64,000 bases of DNA from Pipra filicauda (taxonomy: Eukaryota; Chordata; Aves; Passeriformes; Pipridae), in contig NW_024104096.1 of the NCBI RefSeq assembly GCF_003945595.2, positions 2,227,501 to 2,291,500 of the forward strand, in the 5' to 3' direction. Within the stretch, counting starts at the first letter, position 1, and every line of letters begins with the position of its first letter. The notes beneath the pieces were generated by a model. The model was given only the letters and a program-made list of their open reading frames with translations. It was not told the DNA's origin and did not search any database. Positions 12,018-26,722 of the stretch are shown here, piece by piece. The position numbers and the translations under genes are program-made.

Positions 12018-15000
12018 CTGAAACTGCAAGAAAGCCATTTAAGACAGCAGTGTCGGTAGTGGCCTAATCTGTACTGTTGAAAAAAAAAAAAAGACTTTGA
12101 TTTAAATATAGAAACATACTTTAAAGGACATCATAACTGGTAATGGCTTACTTCAGGAGAAAATAGTTTTCACTGGTACAGATTCAAAGTGTTGCGAAAG
12201 GTCACATTAACTGGTCGTTATTTTTATAAGGAATAGATAACACATCTTAATATTGGGATGAGTTAAAACAACAGAACTGGAGAAAGGACACCCAGCAGAC
12301 AGAAGCTGGACTAGGCAAATTCATAGAGAAAATGAGAGCTGGGAATAGACAAAGTATATTCAATTACATTCTTTTGCTGTATTAATTTTGGTCTTGTCCT
12401 CATATCTCTTCTATCTGTCTGCTGCACTCAGCGATGGGTTCTATAACTGATATACTGCATACTGTTTTTATAGCTGCCAGCAAAGATGGTGATTATAGTG
12501 TGCAGTTATCTTACATCTCAAATCCAAAATTTAGCATGACTAAATTTTAGTTTAAATGTTAATTACATTATTCACTTTCTATTTAGCTACATCAAACATT
12601 TTTACAGATCTGCAGCTTTGGGATAGTGGTACTTTGGTTACTGAACATTACAACTACTTCTCTTGTATTTGTGTGGTGCATTTAAGGTCTAACAAATTTA
12701 TATAATGATAGATTTCACTAAAAGAATCTAAACAGAAGAAGAAATCCTGACTACACTTAAGTGCACACGAATTTTATCATGACTTCACTAAGACTAGTAT
12801 TTGATGCATTTTTCTCCTGTTTCTCAAGGTTTAAGAAACACCAGCATTTTTTAGCAGTTACAAAAAAGTAGACTGTGCACTAGGGAAAATTACTGTCCTT
12901 GTACAATCAAAAATTTTCTTTTCAAATAACAGTTTTAACTGTTTCCTTTCCAGGAAGTTATGAGGAATTAAAAAGCATTTTATGAAATACACAGCATTCA
13001 AGATCAGGAAAACTGCAACAGTGTGAAAGATCATATTAAAATTTTCCATCAAACCTAGTAATTAGGCCCATGAAATAAATATGGCACTTCTTAAGAAAAA
13101 TCATAATGGTGACACAAACCATCACGAACAGAAATATTTTCTATTACACATCTGATGAGTGCCTGATACCCAAGAGTTCTTAATTATACTGAAACATAGT
13201 TAGAATGGGCATTTGGAAAACTTCAATTGCTTGTATTTCAACTGGAAATTTTTGGACAAACCCAGAACTCTAAGCTGCAGTTGTATACCTTGTTTATGAG
13301 AACTTCTACACTGAGACCCACACGGTTTTCTCGTGCTTAAAAATACAAAACTCTACTAAACCACATTCTATTTAAGGCCCGTATGAGACATAGTTTGACT
13401 TTGCATCACTTTGCCTATCACATTTTACATTGTGCCAAATTAATGGGGACAGACTGGATTCAAAGCTTTACAGATGCAGATTTAGACCTATATTTATACT
13501 ATGATTTGAGTTTATCCAATAGGCTGTAATTAATAACCAGTAAGTTGTGCTGGAAAATAGTACTTTCTAGGGCACTAAATTTACTTCATTTGTGTCAGAA
13601 CGAATCAGCCATGTGTCTCATTAGTTCTTACTGTATGTGATACTCTTTTCATAAGCTGCTTTTTTGGAAATTATAATATGAAAACTGGATGCCATCAAAC
13701 ATTTTTGTTTCTATTACTTTTGCTGTTATTTACATGCTGGTTTTTTTTATTTTTGTTATAGTTTCCATGTATGTTATCTACTGGAACTAGTACTTGCATG
13801 TATAATCCATCTATGCTCACTTTGTCTTTTTCATGAAGCATTATAACTAAAGTACTCCTCAACTGTCTAAGAGATAACAGTTATAGCACCTACATTATAC
13901 TTCAATTAGGCAGGGCAGATTGCTCTGGCATTCAACACTGTTAGCACTTTTGCAGGTGAAAGCAAGCTAAAGGCCTTAAAAGTTGTGCAGGATAAGTAGC
14001 AATCTCAAACTTTTCCAAGCTTAAGCAAAGATGGGAGCTTTCATACTTTTGAAAAAAATTCACGTCACATATGTATATCCTTAAAAGACTAATAATTCAT
14101 CTAATTAAAATTATTCTAGCTTATTTTTGCCAAAAATGTGACTGACTTCAGTTAGCATTTGTTAAGCAAAGGCCAGCTACTCCAACATCCACTGTATGCA
14201 AGTTATTGATCAGGAGGAATTCAAAATGAACTGGATTTTGTAGATGATTAAATCAGCAGTACCCAAACCTGTCTTGAAGCATATAAAAGCTAATTATGTT
14301 CGTTCTTGAGAAGCCAATTTGAAACGGACTTAAGTGCATAGACCTGATAATATTGGTGGTGTTTGCTGAATAAATATGTGTTACAAGCGCCTCAAAGCAT
14401 CACTAGCATACTTCCATCAAGTAAGAGATTATTTTATTTGCTTATGGCATTATTTAAACTATGGGTGTAATTGTTACTTCTCTGTTCGCACTTCAAATAT
14501 CATTTTGAGGAATAAATACTTGAAGTTTATATAATAAATTTATAAGCAAATGTGTCATCACAAACATAATTACCAATATTCAGCCATCATTCATCAAAGG
14601 TTAGCCGTGAGAAACAAATTCAGTAAACATAGATGTTTTGAAAAATAATTGTCAACTCTACACAGTACCAATAATTGAAATTTCTGATCTTGGCGTTTTA
14701 GCTACTAGTAACAGCCAGCTGCATCCAGAGGCATTAGTGTTAAAACCTTTTTATTTGATATGTGACTGGCAGATAAAAACATACTGATATATCTTTCTCT
14801 TCATGTAGCATGATTTTGTGAAAATGCATGGTATAGAAATTACTATGGCTTTCAATATACTTCAGTAGCATTTCACACACCATTTTAGTCAAGTGATGAG
14901 TTGTAATTTATGCAAACTGTAGATATTTTTCATCTGCTATCTGGATCATTATGATATTCACAATAACGTATTTTTATTACCTTTATAATTAAAGTATCTA

Positions 15001-16992
15001 GAGTAGAAGTAATAATACTAATAAATGCAAGTACTAAATAAAAGGAAAATAAGCCTTGGGGTGTTTTTTTTTTTTTTCAGACTTCATGCATAAGATAAGA
15101 AGTATTCCATTCGTTTTTGTTTGGTCAAAGTGTTAATTTGTTGGGCATGATGGCAAATAACAGCTTTTATGATTGGGATCACATGGTATGGAATATATAA
15201 ACATATCCAAACACTTTAAGAAAAGGGCTATGATTGAAGAAAAGAAGCATGCTACCAATAAAAAAATACAAATCAAACATATAATCAATTTAGACTACCA
15301 TGATATAACACTAGGAATAAATGAAAGACATAGCAGGAGCACAGTAGATATGTTTTTTCCTTTGATATATATATCAGACTTAAACAATGCTTTGAACTAG
15401 CTTAGACTCATATATGATATAGTTTTGGAAAATACATGATCTGTGTGAAAGAAAATTACTTCAGTTTAATGTTGATTGTAACATACCTTTCTCAGCGATG
15501 CAGTGAAACCCAATAACCCACTGAAACTCAGTAACAGTTGAAAAGACATAGCCACAAGCATAGATACATGAATACAGGAATTCCTTTCTGTTTCATAAAA
15601 ACACAAACTATTTTTTTGCACATGAGTCCTCAAAATGGGAGGACAACAGCACACTCTGGGAATATGCCAAGTCAGATATTCTAAGCTTATGTGCTTCATG
15701 GCAAAGAATATGGTTTTGGCAATTTGTTTGTATATTATGCTGAATTTTTGCATGGTTAGGTTGCTGCACCTAATTACTCCCACAGAAGCAACAAAAACAT
15801 CTGTAGTAATTAATCTTATTGGAAGCAGCTGTATTCATATACTACAAATATTGTCATAATTGCAGAATTATGGTCTTTAAAAATGTTAATAGAGAACAGA
15901 AATGACAGGTGAGACTAAGTGATTTGCTTAGCCAGCAACGCTGACCTTTGTCTATTGACAAAGGGAAGTCACAGATCAAAGCATCAACTTCAAGCTCTCT
16001 TCACTAGCAGGAAACACAGCCAGTTAAAGTTTGGAAGTTTTACTTACTGGATATTTTGGCATGTCAAAAATTCCCTGTCAGAAGAGTCATATTTTCTTCC
16101 TTCACTAAGGATCACCAAGACTAAACAGTGGCCCAAGCAGCTACAAATTGTACGAAGATAATAAAGATTAAGGCCAAAATGAAGAAAAAGCACTGATGAA
16201 ATGGTCACTCATGTGAGGACAAATGTACAGTTCAAATATGGAGTCACAAGAAGTGATATATTTGTGAAGAGCCAGAAAGTCAATCTACAAATGGATCTTC
16301 ATAATAGGAGTTTTAGTCCTACTCCTTATCTTTAGCGCTCTCATGGAGTAGCTGTTAAAGAAATACATGAAGCACTTCATGACAAAATCTCCCAAACAAT
16401 TCTGAAAGCACAGACGAAGAAGACAGAAGACAAACTTCTGAATGTACACAGTTTTACATCATGTTACTCTCACAGCTACAAGGGAACAAAGTGTCCAACG
16501 TTTCCTGGGGGCAGGAAGAATTATTAATCTCCTAACAACACTTAAAAACCCCTCACTTCTATTGCTCAAAGGTAGAACTCACTATCATGAAACCAGAACG
16601 CTGACAAAAGAAATTGAATTAATGTAGAAGACTAGAATAACTGTGGTAATTAGAAAACCCTTAACTTCTATACATAAATAATGAAAATAACACAAATTTG
16701 GTTCCAAGGACAAAATATAGTGCTTTCATGGGAACTAGTAGTGTATATATTTTAATATGAGAAGGCGTGTTTATGCATTTGATTTCCAGAGGACCTTAAA
16801 GCAATTTAAGATCCATTTACAAGATAACAGGGTAAGTGTAATTTAAATGTGATTTTGAGATGCCAGATCTACAATGCTGTGCATAAGTAGTCATGAGTTT
16901 GGATTTCAGAATGGATTCACAATTTGTCTACACCATTTACTCATTAGAGCATTTTTGAGGCAAGCATTATAGGGAGACCCAGCCAAGCTCCT

Positions 16993-17017
16993 GGGCACTT
17001 GGCCAGGCAATGTGCCC
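16993..17017. repeat. short GC-rich inverted repeat
   Basis: GGGCACTTG and CAATGTGCCC are near-complementary (one bulged base) across the 6 nt GCCAGG. The hairpin is short and has no precursor-length stem, so I do not call a microRNA. Confidence 0.6.
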
Positions 17018-18289
17018 ACCTGCCTCACAATATTCCAACTGTCTTTTTGCTGACATTACGAGACTGATGTCACAGATAGTGATTCTGGCATTCCCAGTCA
17101 AAGCAAACAGAATAACATTTCTTTTACAAAACACAGGATAAAGAAATCTGCACTTAATATCAGAAATCTATTGACACTTTAAGCAGAAATATCCCCAAAA
17201 TATGTCTTGATATTCAAGACACAAACCCACAGGTTTAGAAAAAAGCAAAAAATAATCCTAAAGGTCAAGGAAGACCACAAGCTCTGTGTGGAATTCAGAC
17301 TGTGCAGGATGTATACACTCTAACCCATGAATGTGTAGAGGAAATTCTAGAGGGACTACAAAATAATATTAATAATAGCATTCTGCTGAGTGAGGTGTAT
17401 ACTCTTTCAATTCACACTTCTTTTGACTGGAAAGAATTCAAAACTTGAAGTTCCATATTCAACTAGAATTAAAGTAATTCACACCCCTATATATTGTTAT
17501 CTAAAGATAAACACTAGCAACAGTATATATGCAAAAATAAAAAAAAAAAATCAGCCAATTTTATCCCAGGACAAACTTAATTTAATGCTGTTCATATACT
17601 CTGGAAATAGTAGCACAAATATAGACAGAAAACATTTCCTCACCTGACAAAAAAGTGATCAAATAGTAATGTAACATTTCTGTTACAAAACTTCTATCTG
17701 CCTAATATAATGGTTTCCCTTGAAATCTTGCACTTGTTAGAGAGCATAATTTTATGTAATTATTTGAATAACTGCAGTTGTTTTTACAGCAAAGATAAGA
17801 AAGTTTGAATTACATATTCTGAAGTTAAATTATTTACATATTTACATTAGCAAGCATTACCATGTAAATTGCTTTACAGAAATATTTAACTGTCATGAAT
17901 TCATGCATTTGCTCAGGTTCTTAAAGAATTTGCATAATCAAATGCAACAAGAACTGACCATTGTAGTGAACTCCAGTAAAACAAAAATATAGTGTTAATA
18001 AAAGAACACTTTTAAACCCCATATTCTATTCAAACATTTGAAAGTGCTTCATTAACATTTTACACAAACATACAAGACTGTAATTATCCCTTAACTCAGG
18101 TTGTAGAACTGAATCTCAAAGAATTCAAGTGATTTAAGCATCATCATGCAGATAGTGGTGTACAGGTAAAAATACAACCCAGCTCACCTGTGTCCTAGTC
18201 TGAAGCCTTATGAAAAGATCACATTTGTATTTATCTTGTGCCTTGTCTTAAACTAAACAGTTGAGGTACCCAAAACTACCCAGCCATAA

Positions 18290-18485
18290 AGCTCTCTAAT
18301 AGGTATCCTTACTACTGCTCTACTATTGCTCTCTATCTTTACCATATCCGGTCCCTTATTTGCCTTTGTGGCCCTTTGCTGGCTCCTCATGTCCATGTTG
18401 TTCTTGTACTGGAGAGCTAGACCTGGGAACACCACTCCAGCTGTGGTCTCACCAGTGCTGAGAAGCTCACAGGAGGCAGACAGAC
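18290..18485 (-). mobile_element. CR1 LINE fragment (internal 3' part), minus strand
   Basis: The reverse complement contains CAGCACTGGTGAGACCACA, GCTGGAGTGGTGTTCCCAG, TCCAGTACAAGAACAACATG and AGCAAAGGGCCACAAAGG, in the order found near the 3' part of CR1 reverse-transcriptase elements. Homology fades toward 18290. It lacks the terminal ATTCTATGAT tail. It is inserted in the same orientation as the receptor gene. The short open frames over it (18253-18435 and 18326-18529) are by-products of the element. Confidence 0.8.
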
Positions 18486-21400
18486 TGCAGTATCAAGCTG
18501 GGACATTCATGATCCCTCATACTGTCTAATGGCCCTAGTCATGTTAGAGTGTTGAGCACACTAAGAATTCTTCTACAAGCCTCCTTAGGGAGATGGCTGA
18601 CTAGACAATGGAAAATTTAAAAGACAAGATAAATGCAACTGTTACAAAATAGCACTAGTATTCAAGCACTAAACTTCACACAGAAGTTTAGTTTTTTCAC
18701 AGAAAAGTGTTGGAATGGGCCTAAAGGCTGTTTCTATGTGAAAGGTTGTAGACAAAACAGTAAACTCCTACTCTCTTGGTTAAGTTGTTGTAGCAGAATC
18801 ACAGGATTTAGAGGTATGTCCATCATTGATGCTTTAAATGAATGTAGATGAAAGACCACCTTCAGTCCCCACACTCTGGAAGCTTGGAATGAATCTGCCA
18901 TAACTATCAAATATGCACTCAGATCTGAAGAGAAACAGACGATTATGAATATACTGTACACAGGCTTTCACTCAGTTCCAGAAGTTTGAGAACATATCCC
19001 CTCATAGCTCTTTGCTGTTCACTAACGTCTGCCCACTATTCAGTGTTATTTATTAAAGTGCTGCTTAAACAAGAATGTTAAAATGTTATAAGATGACAGC
19101 TGTACAATTTAAAAAAGGCATAATATATGAGATGAAATATTTGGATAGTTATTAGATATTTTTAATGCACAGATATTTGGTGAATTCTGACGTACATTTT
19201 CATAATTATTTATATCATGTGACATTTTTCCCCCAAAGGTTTTAAAATGTCCAAACAAAGGCAAAACTTACCTGAAACCCTGGTGTGGAAGCCTATCTTT
19301 TGATCGAACAATTACCTTCTTAAATATAAAAAAATAAGTATGAAGACTCCTACTGAAGTCCCTTGCCAGTATGGATTTGTAATGAAAATGCAGGATGGCC
19401 TCTAATGCAAACAAAACAATATAAGATTTCCCAGGATTGAAAATAATTTTTAATAAATCCCTGTAGATAAAAACCCAAGGAAGTGAAGAATGGTAGCACT
19501 AAGGATATTCAAGTACCCCATAAAACTGAAGTGCCTGCTTTATATTTACTATCCAAATAAAGTACAGTAACCTGAAAATCTAGACAGTTTCTCATCTGAT
19601 GATATGCACTAGATATTTATGACATGGTGCAGCATATATATTATTATTCTTGAATAATACATTTAGCACTGTGAGATTTTCACAGACTAACAATATGAAG
19701 TACCATACATGTTATCATGTAACAAGCCCCCAAACTCTCATTCTTAGAGAGACCTGTAATTCTTAGGAAGCACTTAAAAAAAAAAAAGTAATAAAGGTAA
19801 TAAAAAGTCAGTCTCTTCACCATAGTAAAACCTTACATATCGGTTTCAGACAGATTAAATAAAACCATATATAAACTACAAGAAAGTCCCTTTATGACCT
19901 TATAAAACAGATGTTTACACTCCAAAGAATATTTTTGGAAAAGAAACAACCACTGATATACCCCAAAAAAAAAATTTTGGATGGCTACAACAAAGGTATA
20001 TGTACATGACCACATACAAGTTTTGAGTCAATTTTCTGTTGAGAAATTTCATTTTCAAGTACATATTTAGAAGAAAACTCTAGGTATCCTTGCAAAGCAA
20101 GTAAATTAGCTCTACATACTGCATAGTAAAAGGAGAGAGCAAATTCCTCCCCGAGGGTTCCCAGCACCAGAGCAGCTATTCTGCAGTCATTACTGCAGTC
20201 CATATGCAGAAGCAGCCACAGCTGTTATACATTACCCTAAACAGGCACCTTGCTCAGTAGATTCATGTCATCACAGACTTAATGGTCATCTTCCCTCACC
20301 TTGAACTCATTAACTCCTTCTCCTAACTGTTACAGGACAGGGGGAGGGAACACTTAGAAGAGAAATTTCTTGTGAACAAGAAATGCAGAATTCCTAGTAT
20401 GCTAATCAATGGCATTTTCCAATGTGCTCAATAAATGGAATAATTAGCTAATACTTATTGCTAATCTGCACATGCATTTCATACCCAATCCTATTTAAAA
20501 TTTCTGTCAACAAAGCAATTTTCTTTCAGATTTCAATTCTATTTTTCAATTATTCATTATAATAGTTTCCAATAGTTTCATACCCTATATTCAGACCTGT
20601 TAGACTTTTTCTAGCTGATCTTATAATTTCTAAGCAGTATCTTGGCATTTTTCCAGTTGCCACCCTTTTTTCAGTATTGGACATGCCCTTAGAAGAATAA
20701 TGTTCTTCTCTCATTCAGGCTTCTCTTCTTTTTCTTCCTCCTGTCATCATTGCTGCACTTAATATATTGATCATGACATACTTCCAGTCATATAGCACAG
20801 TCCACTGAAGTCACTAGATTTAGTTTATGAGCTCAGATTTTATTATTTTAAACAAAATATAATATCATTCTACCATTATGTATATTACTGTGATACAGCA
20901 TCTCCTCAAGCTATAAAACACTACTTAAGAAAGGAGATACAAGTACAAAATGGAGGCAGAGATGCATCATACAGCTGCAATGAATATATTTTCTCTGCTT
21001 TTCAAGAACAGGTGAGATTAAGACCTAATAGACATCTTTACTCTTGGATAAAAATAAAAGGAAAGACTGTACCAGTCTCATGATAGGGTTCAGTGATATA
21101 TCAAATATAGTCAGAAGCTGAATGACTCTTTTCAGAGCAATTAACAGAAGTAATCAAAGGACAGGAAGTGGGGATGATGGCAAACTGACTACCCTAATGC
21201 TGTTATGTAAGTAATGGAAGATATGAATTGTCTACCAAGTTCTTGGTATTTTCTGGAAATAGCCTCAGACAAGTAGGTAAGTACTTGTCAAGACTGTTGT
21301 TTCAATAGCTAATTATATAGAGAATTTGGTTAAGAGTATAAGGGAGTCAAGAGTCTGAGTGAAAGTCGCCTTAAGACAATCAGAGTTCTCAAATACTATG

Positions 21401-24400
21401 AAAGGAAGGAATTGCCACAGCACATTAGGAACAATGACATTCCAAACCCAGACTTTAACAAACTGAGGAAATAAAAGATAGGATCTCTTGGGCAAACATT
21501 CAAAGTTTTGTTTTGTTCCTTAAAAAAAACCCCAAACAAACCAAAACCCAGTTCTGGAAGCAGAAAAACAACTTATTCTAAACAGGAAGATAAAAAGGAA
21601 GTACACAAAGAGACTTAAGAGTCTAAATTGAGATCTCTTGAATGACTGACATTTAAAAAAGAATATTACCAAGCGTGTAAACAATATCACCTATACAGGA
21701 ATAGCATCCAATTCTTAGGGTGGGTAATGTGGCTGAGCAATGACTGGTAAGGTGCATTAAGCCAACTAAGAAAATATTAAAAACTGCAAGCAGACAAAGC
21801 ACGAAAGGGTCCTTCATTAAGACAAAAAGGTGAAATCACTTTAACAGAGAAGTCTGAAACAGTTTGGGCATTTTTTCTTTTGTCTTTCTAAAGCAACTAA
21901 TTGTGACTAAGAACTTTGAATAATTTTAATAAAATTGAGATCAGAGCAGACAAGAAAAAAGGGAAAAGGAAAGAGTAAAAACATATTTATATTTCCCTTT
22001 CAGCAGGACTTAGCAATCTAAGACAGCTGTCATCAATTGAAATAAGATTTTAGCTGTTGGACCTGAAAACATGTGGAAGAGGGGGAGGTCTCACAATTAA
22101 GGCAGCAAAACCAGTATTTAGAATTTTCTCCCTCCTTTTTATATCTCTCTGAACTGGGATATCTGAAAATTTACTAAAACAAATTATTTAAAAATCAATT
22201 TCCAAGCACCTGGGGATAAGATGATAATAAACAGGCAACACAGATTTGTCAAGAACAAATCATATTAAACAAACCTAATTTAATTCTTTTTGGGTCAGAG
22301 TAATTTGACTAGTGGATAAGAATGAGGAAATATTTGCAATGTACCTTAACCTAAGCACATAAAGGAAATAGAGTTTTGGTGAAAGTGCTAAAGATGAGCT
22401 CACATGGGCTCAAAATAAGAAATGTACAAAAAGGTTTTTGACACATGATTACAGCAGAGAACATTTCTGCTTGGATTCCAGAAGGCCTCTTTGGGTCAGT
22501 CATCACTATACATTGTTATGAATTATTAAGATATTGCATAAAAGACATCAATTTTCTAAATAATTTAAGAATAGATTATTCTAAAAATATGTAAAATTAT
22601 CTTGATACATTCTGGAACAGCAAGCGAGAAATTTCATGAAAGGAAATTAGACACAGCATTAGATTTTTTAAAAGAAAATATCCATAAACACAAAGATGAG
22701 ATACCTGGTTAACTCAAGAGAAACAGAAAACTGTAAGTCATCTAACTTTGTCAAAAAATGCACTTACTGTTCTGAAATAGGTGATATCAAGTAAACGAAA
22801 TGCTGTATGAAGATGCAAAATGTTGTTATTTCATTTTGTTTGTAGTTTTTGAGGCCTCGGCTAGAGTTCATTGTGGGTATCCCACTTCAAGAAGACAAAT
22901 GATCAGATAAAATGCCACTTGATGTGATTTGATTTGTTAAATCTCAAAAAACAGAAGGCTGAAAAGTAATACGATAATAAAGTTTCACATTGCATGTGAT
23001 CAATCACTTTCATGATACGAAGGGAAAGCTGACTTATTTGCAACAAAGAAGGTACAGTTCTGATATAAGGAAAACCTTTTCAACTATCAGAAGAAATAAG
23101 TTAATCATTAGTTATGGGAGGCTGTGATTATCAACAGCTCTTATGAAAATAAATAAATTTTTCAGAATAGTCTGTGTATACCTGAAGTTGCTAAAAAGGG
23201 AATTCTGTAGAAACGATAGCTCTGAAGTCACATACTGCTTTCTTTTTCTTTCTCTGTAGTTGTTTGATGTTGTCCAATTTTTTTAAGATTCTGCTTCAGC
23301 AAAAAAAATGAAATACCTTTTCTAGAAGAGCTTTCCACTTTCAAAGCCAACAAGTGTCATGGTTGACAGACAGCTCGACAGTCACAGAGGGAGAAGGAAC
23401 TAGCTTTTGGAAACTGAGGGCTTCTTAAAACAAGAATGTAGTAGTGCTAATGCCATAAAGACTCCGAGCTAGGAGCATCATACTCTCCTCTCATTGAGGA
23501 TTTTTTTTTTTTAATTCAAGGAAGCAGCACTTTTTAACATGTGACACTTTTAAAAAGCATCTTTGTTGATTCTTGAAAATATCTTCATAGTATTAGCTGT
23601 GCACTGGCTACATTTTTAGTTCTTAACCTGTACAAAGTGTTGCTCATCTGTTTGATTAGAAAGGTGGATTTGATCACATTTCAGACAGGAGTCATGAGTT
23701 CTCTGAAGGCATCTCCTTGCCTTACTGGTTTGGGATTACAGAACAAATGTCTTTTCATCTGAAAACCCCCATATTTTTTCTCTGGGTCCTTGTGACATGA
23801 TATTTAGTTTTGGTGCTAATTTTATTCAACTTTTATTTATGGATTTAAATGAAAACCGTGCTTGTATATCTATATTTAATAATTTGTACAGAGGAGCAGC
23901 ACAAAATTCTCCTGAAGGTACAGATCTCTGTGAAAAATGACCCAGACCCTGTTAAAACATAGCGCCTCTGTGTCAGTTAACAAACAAGTCTGTGTGATTA
24001 AGAACACTTCCATTGGACAGATTAAAATTCACATATTACCAAAAAAGGCAACAGAATACAGAAATAAGTTTCTTAACTTGAGATAACAAGTAAGCAAATG
24101 ATAATTTGAGAAGACACTCTGGCAACATCAACAGAATTTGGCAGTTGGGGTACACTTTAGCAAATCTTCAACTCAAACGATGTTCCCATCATACCATATG
24201 GATCTCATAGCTGGAAATTCACCAGCAGTGCCAACAGATGTCAAAAAGCTTCCAAAGCAACAGAGTTAGAAAAGATTATATGTATTAACTTTAGTCTATA
24301 TATAAACATGCCAAAATTTCTCAGAGTTCATCAGCCTTCTCTCCTCTCCCTGCACTTGCCCTAAAGACCATGCAAATATTCTGAGGCTTACATGAAGAAC

Positions 24401-26654
24401 ATTTTCCCTTGCAGGGCAGCAAAATGAAGATGCAATATACTAAATGAAAGTCTCTCCAAATGACAGTTCTTGGAACAGATAAGAAGAAGTGGATTTAGCA
24501 ACACAAGAAAAAACCAATAAGCAGTATTTCATTCTGTGGGAAAGACTGAATGGAACGAAGATGTTGCATAAATACTAATATTATGTTAGGGGAATCTGAA
24601 CTTTTCAACCTTTCCAACAAAACTTACTGAAGAAGGGTGCATTCAGGCAGAGAAAAAAAAGCAGATTGCTCTCTTTTTGTATAGCATCCAGAAGCATTTC
24701 TCTTTGTTCTGTATAAATGTTCCCTCTTTCCCATGCCATGCAGATAAAAAGTATTCTGACTAGTTCAGTGGCCTCAGATGGAAGGGAATGATTTCACACT
24801 AAGTGAGAGAAGATAGAAACAGTTCACATCCCCAATTTGCTCATTAAAATGTTGCTTGTTGGTTCATGCTATGAGAAAACATGGGAAGTTTGCCTGAAAT
24901 ACTATTAAGTATTTCTAAATACAGTATTTCTATTTACTGCATAAGGCTTTAAGGTAATCTGTATTTATTCTACAGCAATATTGAAGCCTGTTTTGCATTC
25001 GTTCATAAAAGAAGAAATTTTAAATAAATTATATGAAAATAAAATATAACATTAAGACTTCAGAATAATTTAAAGTCATTAATTCTTGGCATTTCTCTTT
25101 AGAATGAAATAGATGGAAATTAAAATTTACCTGTCACAGCAAAAGAAAACAAAGGAAATACCTGTCTGCACAGAAAATCAACACAGATGTCAATACTTTT
25201 ATTTTTCCCTTTGACTGAGAAATTATTCTGCTATCTTCTCAAGCAAATGAGACAAACACCAACATTATCAGGGGAATTTTTATTTACAACAAATGGATGT
25301 CTTTTGTTAGCAGTCTTCTCTATATGGGACACTTGAGGTTTAGGATTTTTCATTATTACAGAGTGGAAGACAACACTGTGAATAATTACAGCCTTTCAGT
25401 ATCAAAATCCACATTTTACTCAAATAGCTTAAGTACTTTTCATTAAATAATTAATGATATAGAATGAAGCAATTGTGGGTTTTTTTCCCCTTTTAAGTAC
25501 AATTTAGAAGATTCAGAAGTTGACCATCAGAGAAGATTAAGGATCTACTGCTACATGAAGCATAATTTCTAGTAACAATCTCTGGGTAAGAAGTTTATAC
25601 ATTGTTTACTGGGACACTTACTCTTCCTGGATACAAAAGACCACTGTCAGGGGATTCTAACTCCACATACACAACTTATGGCCTATTAGAGTGAAGTGTA
25701 GTATTTTGTAGTTGCTTGTAAAATGAATTTGTCAAAGGGTACAAAGAAGAACTTAGTCCATTTTTATAGAAAAGCAATTGTGTTTTACAAAATGTTGAAG
25801 CAACCAGCTATTTGATACAAAACATGTCAGTTTTATAAAAGGCAAGCTAGAGAACTAAAAGCACTTTTATAAAAGCACCTTTTAAAAAGCTTATAAAAGA
25901 TGATATGGTAATAAAGAAAAACCAACAAACAGATGTGTCAGTGCTGCTAGTCCAAGCGAAATAAAATATGAAGAGAGTTAATTTTGCCTCTTCCCTCTGA
26001 GCCTTCTTCACAGGCAAAAAGCCAATAACCTAAGTTTCATCACCTGGCTAATTGATGAATTATGTCAACACTATTTAGTCAACAGATTTCAGCATATGGA
26101 CTGTAGATCCCTGAGAATCTGTGGACTAATTTTAAGAAATCTATTAAAAAAGTACTAAGAAAAACTAATTCATAGATACTGTACAACTACCAATGGAAGT
26201 AAAGTTTCTAAGTTGGTCTACATCGACAGTGAAACTGTACTAATACGCCAGGAACCAGAATGGCTGAAAAAATCACTGTTACTTGAACCTGAAGGATCAC
26301 TCAGGATTGTATACTTGCTTCTACATAGCATTAATTTCTGAAAATAACTACTAGTAATATAAATAAGTTAGCCTATGTTTTCCATTTCCTGATCTACTGA
26401 AGGAGAGCTGTAGTGCGCTTCTTAAAGTATCTCTAACATGTTACCCAACTAAAATCACAGTCATAATGTCCAAAAGAGTAAGACCTCAGCTGCCAACAAA
26501 TCATAACAAGATATCAGCGGAGTAAGCAATAATTCTGACTTGAAACAGATTCCTTAAACCATGAAGCTATTCAGAAAGATATTCAGCAACAGTCAAGACT
26601 AAGCATAAATTTTTATACTTTTGTTGAGATCATAGTTACAGATACAGATACTTA

Positions 26655-26722
26655 AGTGTGTATATATCTGTTTTATATGTATTATATATGTGTGTATATA
26701 TATATACACACATACACACATT
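26655..26722. repeat. TG/TA microsatellite with a 28 bp perfect palindrome
   Basis: An AT- and GT-rich tract containing TGTGTGTATATA and TATATACACACA arms. Positions 26687-26714 form an uninterrupted 28 bp palindrome centred between 26700 and 26701, capable of a cruciform or hairpin. Such tracts are usually length-variable. Confidence 0.9.

Noticed and set aside
16993..17017. GC-rich hairpin considered as a microRNA precursor
   Set aside because: The stem is about 10 bp, far shorter than a precursor stem of roughly 30 bp.
18253..18529. Overlapping frames on both strands considered as a small gene
   Set aside because: The DNA matches the 3' part of a CR1 LINE, which explains both frames.
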